DNA of 64,000 nt from contig NZ_JAJBZT010000008.1 in NCBI RefSeq assembly GCF_020564625.1, positions 1 through 64,000 on the forward strand, given 5' to 3'. Under the pieces are notes generated by a model that saw only the letters and a program-made list of their open reading frames with translations, was not told the origin of the DNA and made no database searches. Of the stretch, positions 61,489 through 64,000 are shown piece after piece. Made by a program: the position numbers and the translations under genes. The stretch is from Leeia speluncae. GTDB lineage: Bacteria; Pseudomonadota; Gammaproteobacteria; Burkholderiales; Leeiaceae. Each line of letters begins with the position of its first letter. Positions within the stretch are counted from its first letter, which is position 1.

Positions 61489-63174
61489 ATGAATACGCAA
61501 GTTAAACGTACCGGTGGTCAGGTTTTAGTTGATCAGTTGAAGATTCATGGCGTGGAACGCATTTTCTGCGTGCCAGGCGAAAGTTATTTGGCGGTGTTGG
61601 ATGCATTACACGATGCTAAAGACGATATCGATCTGATCGTATGTCGCCAAGAAGGTGGCGCGGCTTATATGGCAGATGCTTATGGCAAGTTAACCGGCAA
61701 ACCGGGCATTTGTTTTGTAACCCGTGGCCCTGGGGCAACTAACGCTTCAGTGGGTGTGCATACCGCATTCCAAGATTCAACCCCAATGCTGCTTTTTGTT
61801 GGTCAAGTAGCGCGGGATCAGGAAGAGCGCGAAGCCTTCCAAGAGATCGATTATCGTCGCATGTTTGGTCAGATGGCGAAATGGGTCGTGCAAGTAGAAG
61901 ATGCAGCTCGTCTACCAGAGCTAATTAGCCAAGCCTTCCACCGCGCCGTGAATGGTCGTCCAGGCCCTGTGGTGATTGCACTACCAGAAGATATGCTGTG
62001 CGATTTGGTCGCTGTGCCAGATGCGGGTCCTTACAAACAAGTGGAACCTGCAATTAGCCAAGAAGATGTCGCACGTATTGAACAGCACTTGGCGCAAGCA
62101 CGGCGTCCATTATTGGTGGTTGGTGGTTCTGGCTGGGATCAAACCGCGATTAACAACATGCGTGCGTTTGCTGAAGCTTACAACCTGCCGGTCGCCGCTT
62201 CTTTCCGTTGCCAAGACTTTTACGACAACACCTTGCCAAATTACGTGGGCGATTTAGGTTTGGCTGCTGGTCCTCGCTTGGTACAAGCGGTAAAAGACGC
62301 TGATCTACTGTTGGTGGTGGGGGCGCGTCTGGGTGAAATGACCACGGGTGGATACGCATTAGTCGATATCCCTGTGCCAAAACAGAAGTTGATTCATGTG
62401 CATTTGGGCGTAGAAGAGCTTGGCCGCGTTTACCAAGCCACTTTGCCAGTGAATGCCGGTATGCGTGACTTTGCTCGTAAAATGTCGGTACTAAAACCTG
62501 CCGCCTCAGTTGCTTGGGCTGAGTGGACAAAGGTATTGCGCGATGCCTACGTTGGCAATCTGGAAAGCCCAGTATCGCCAGGCAATGTACAAATGGGCCA
62601 GATCATGGCGTATTTGCGTAAAACCCTACCGTCAGATGCCATTTTGACGAATGGCGCGGGTAACTACTCTGGCTGGTTACATCGTTTCTACCAGTACCGT
62701 GACTATCGCTCACAACTTGGCCCAACCAATGGCTCAATGGGTTATGGTGTGCCAGCTGCAGTGGCTGCAAAGCTAACTTTCCCGAAAAAGCCAGTACTCG
62801 CATTTGCGGGTGATGGTTGCTTCATGATGAATGGTCAGGAAATGGCAACTGCGGTGCAGTACGGTGCGAATGTGATCTTTATCGTCGTTAATAACGGCAT
62901 GTACGGCACCATTCGTATGCACCAAGAGCGTACTTATCCAGCGCGTGTATCTGGTACAGATTTGGTGAACCCAGACTTTGCCTTGCTGGGCGCTGCTTAT
63001 GGCCTGCATAGCGAAGTGGTGGACGAGACCTCTCAATTTGCTGGCGCATTCGAGCGTTGCCAAGCGGCGGGTAAACCGGCGCTAATCGAAATTCGTATTG
63101 ACCCAGAAGCATTAACACCGCGCATGAGTCTGTCCGAAATTCGTCAAAATGCTCAGAAGTTGCAAAGCAAATAA
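61489..63174 (+). CDS. thiamine pyrophosphate enzyme, acetolactate synthase-like
   Basis: A 561-aa TPP-dependent enzyme of the acetolactate synthase/benzoylformate decarboxylase superfamily. The three domains are complete: an N-terminal PYR domain with catalytic Glu55 in CRQEGGAAYMADAYG, a central Rossmann-like domain and a C-terminal PP domain with GDGCFMMNGQEM and VVNNGMYGT. It could decarboxylate a 2-oxo acid to an aldehyde or make a C-C bond. Its place directly before an aldehyde dehydrogenase, and after an aminotransferase, favours decarboxylation; this is inference. There is no small regulatory subunit gene as for true IlvB/IlvN. Confidence 0.9.
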   Translation: MNTQVKRTGGQVLVDQLKIHGVERIFCVPGESYLAVLDALHDAKDDIDLIVCRQEGGAAYMADAYGKLTGKPGICFVTRGPGATNASVGVHTAFQDSTPMLLFVGQVARDQEEREAFQEIDYRRMFGQMAKWVVQVEDAARLPELISQAFHRAVNGRPGPVVIALPEDMLCDLVAVPDAGPYKQVEPAISQEDVARIEQHLAQARRPLLVVGGSGWDQTAINNMRAFAEAYNLPVAASFRCQDFYDNTLPNYVGDLGLAAGPRLVQAVKDADLLLVVGARLGEMTTGGYALVDIPVPKQKLIHVHLGVEELGRVYQATLPVNAGMRDFARKMSVLKPAASVAWAEWTKVLRDAYVGNLESPVSPGNVQMGQIMAYLRKTLPSDAILTNGAGNYSGWLHRFYQYRDYRSQLGPTNGSMGYGVPAAVAAKLTFPKKPVLAFAGDGCFMMNGQEMATAVQYGANVIFIVVNNGMYGTIRMHQERTYPARVSGTDLVNPDFALLGAAYGLHSEVVDETSQFAGAFERCQAAGKPALIEIRIDPEALTPRMSLSEIRQNAQKLQSK

Positions 63175-63184
63175 GGGGGCTGTC

Positions 63185-64000
63185 ATGCAATTAAAGAATC
63201 CAGATCTCCTTCGTCACCAATGCTTGATCAACGGCCAATGGCTGTCAGCTACAGAAGGGGGCGTGATTGAAGTCACTAACCCTGCGAATGGCGAGCTAGT
63301 TGGCGTGGTGCCCAAAATGGGGAAGGCGGAAACAGCTGTCGCCATTGAAGGGGCGAACGTCGCCTTCCAAGCATGGCGAGAATACACCGCGAAAGAGCGT
63401 GGTACCTTGCTGCGCAAATGGTTTGATCTGATTATGGCAAATCAGGCTGATTTGGCGCTGATCATGACTATCGAGCAAGGTAAACCGCTTGCCGAATCGA
63501 TGGGTGAAATCGCATTTGCCGCTGCTTATGTGGATTGGTTCGCCGAAGAAGGCAAGCGCGTGTATGGTGACTTGATCCCTGCAACGCAACGCAATCGCCA
63601 ATTGGTCGTGATGAAAGAGCCAGTGGGTGTTTGTGCGGCGGTAACACCGTGGAACTTCCCGGCCGCCATGATTACCCGTAAAGCTGCGCCAGCATTGGCT
63701 GCAGGTTGTACGATTGTGATTAAGCCTGCTTCACAAACCCCGTTCTCTGCATTAGCGCTTTGTTACTTGGCAGAGCAGGCAGGGATTCCGGCTGGTGTAA
63801 TTAACGTCGTTACGGGCGATTCTGGTGCCATCGGTACAGAGTTAAGTACCAATCCAACTGTTCGTAAACTCTCGTTCACAGGGTCTACTTCTGTTGGTAT
63901 CAAACTAATGGAGCAATCTGCTTCTACCGTGAAAAAAGTCACGATGGAACTGGGTGGCAATGCACCATTTATCGTGTTTAACGATGCCGATCTAGATGCT
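63185..64000 (+). CDS. aldehyde dehydrogenase, succinate-semialdehyde dehydrogenase-like (partial, runs off window)
   Basis: The first 272 codons of an NAD(P)-dependent aldehyde dehydrogenase; the frame stays open to the window end. GabD-like features are HQCLINGQWL at the N-terminus, EQGKPLAESMGEI, VTPWNFPAAMITRKAAPALA, VIKPASQTPFSA, the FTGSTSVG cofactor loop and the catalytic Glu in MELGG. The nucleophilic Cys lies beyond 64000. The start follows AGGGGG at 10 bp from the TPP enzyme stop. It would oxidise a semialdehyde to a dicarboxylate. Succinate semialdehyde is likely but not proven. Confidence 0.9.
   Translation, partial: MQLKNPDLLRHQCLINGQWLSATEGGVIEVTNPANGELVGVVPKMGKAETAVAIEGANVAFQAWREYTAKERGTLLRKWFDLIMANQADLALIMTIEQGKPLAESMGEIAFAAAYVDWFAEEGKRVYGDLIPATQRNRQLVVMKEPVGVCAAVTPWNFPAAMITRKAAPALAAGCTIVIKPASQTPFSALALCYLAEQAGIPAGVINVVTGDSGAIGTELSTNPTVRKLSFTGSTSVGIKLMEQSASTVKKVTMELGGNAPFIVFNDADLDA

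Noticed and set aside
1-64000. Mobile elements, CRISPR arrays, tRNA or rRNA genes
   Set aside because: No transposase, integrase, phage gene, regular spacer repeat or tRNA-like cloverleaf was seen; repeated sequence is limited to short operators and hairpins.

Overview
The window reads as a stretch of bacterial chromosome from a Gram-negative betaproteobacterium, most likely near Neisseriales/Chromobacteriaceae. This is inferred from moderate G+C, a PhaM-like granule protein, a LiuR-type MerR regulator, the orn / M48 peptidase / rsgA neighbourhood, and many outer-membrane and periplasmic proteins. Coding density is high, and no gene-free stretch exceeds about 300 bases. I see no rRNA, tRNA, CRISPR array, insertion sequence or prophage.

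Layout: (1) 60-1649, a lone dipeptide-type binding protein. (2) 1846-7396, a tight five-gene signalling operon (membrane histidine kinase, bare receiver, receiver-PAS, HDOD protein, receiver with an HD-GYP domain that has lost metal ligands). (3) 7468-11134, a GntR regulator, a class III aminotransferase and a PuuA-like glutamine synthetase, behind five copies of a TTTGATCAAA-type palindrome. (4) 11198-26625, mostly housekeeping: MltD, TetR and LiuR-like regulators, htpG behind a sigma-32 promoter, nudB, maeB, PhaM-like protein, YciA thioesterase, OxyR, carbonic anhydrase, YbbP-like permease and a cupin. (5) 26691-36200, an acetyltransferase and then a MacAB-TolC-type exporter and an EF-hand protein, flanked by two paralogous OmpR-type response regulators, the second with a CpxA-like kinase. 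(6) 36277-45556, an AsnC-type regulator, periplasmic binding protein, rsgA, M48 peptidase, orn, YbhB, AraC, a cysteine hydrolase, LysE, LysR and a CigR/RcnB-like protein. (7) 45711 to the window end, a large catabolic region.

The catabolic region is the most interesting part. It has two SDR dehydrogenases, ETF-ubiquinone oxidoreductase, a YdiJ-type D-2-hydroxyglutarate dehydrogenase, a RidA-family protein and EtfAB. Divergent from etfBA is a seven-gene operon: HyuA, HyuB, an aspartate-type aminotransferase, a uronate dehydrogenase-like enzyme, a FOXRED1/DAO-type flavoprotein, an acetolactate-synthase-like TPP enzyme and a succinate-semialdehyde-dehydrogenase-like enzyme cut by the window end. 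The two divergent promoter regions (47214-47341 and 54268-54457) carry the same 23-bp operator architecture, TGTATGAT-N7-RTCATAYA. In the hyu promoter it lies over a good -35/-10 pair. This suggests one repressor-controlled regulon. I infer that a cyclic amide or imide is opened by HyuAB, the amino acid is deaminated by the aminotransferase or the flavoprotein, a 2-oxo acid may be decarboxylated by the TPP enzyme, and the aldehyde is oxidised. Electrons would reach quinone through the locally encoded ETF and ETF-QO. The substrate is not known from sequence.
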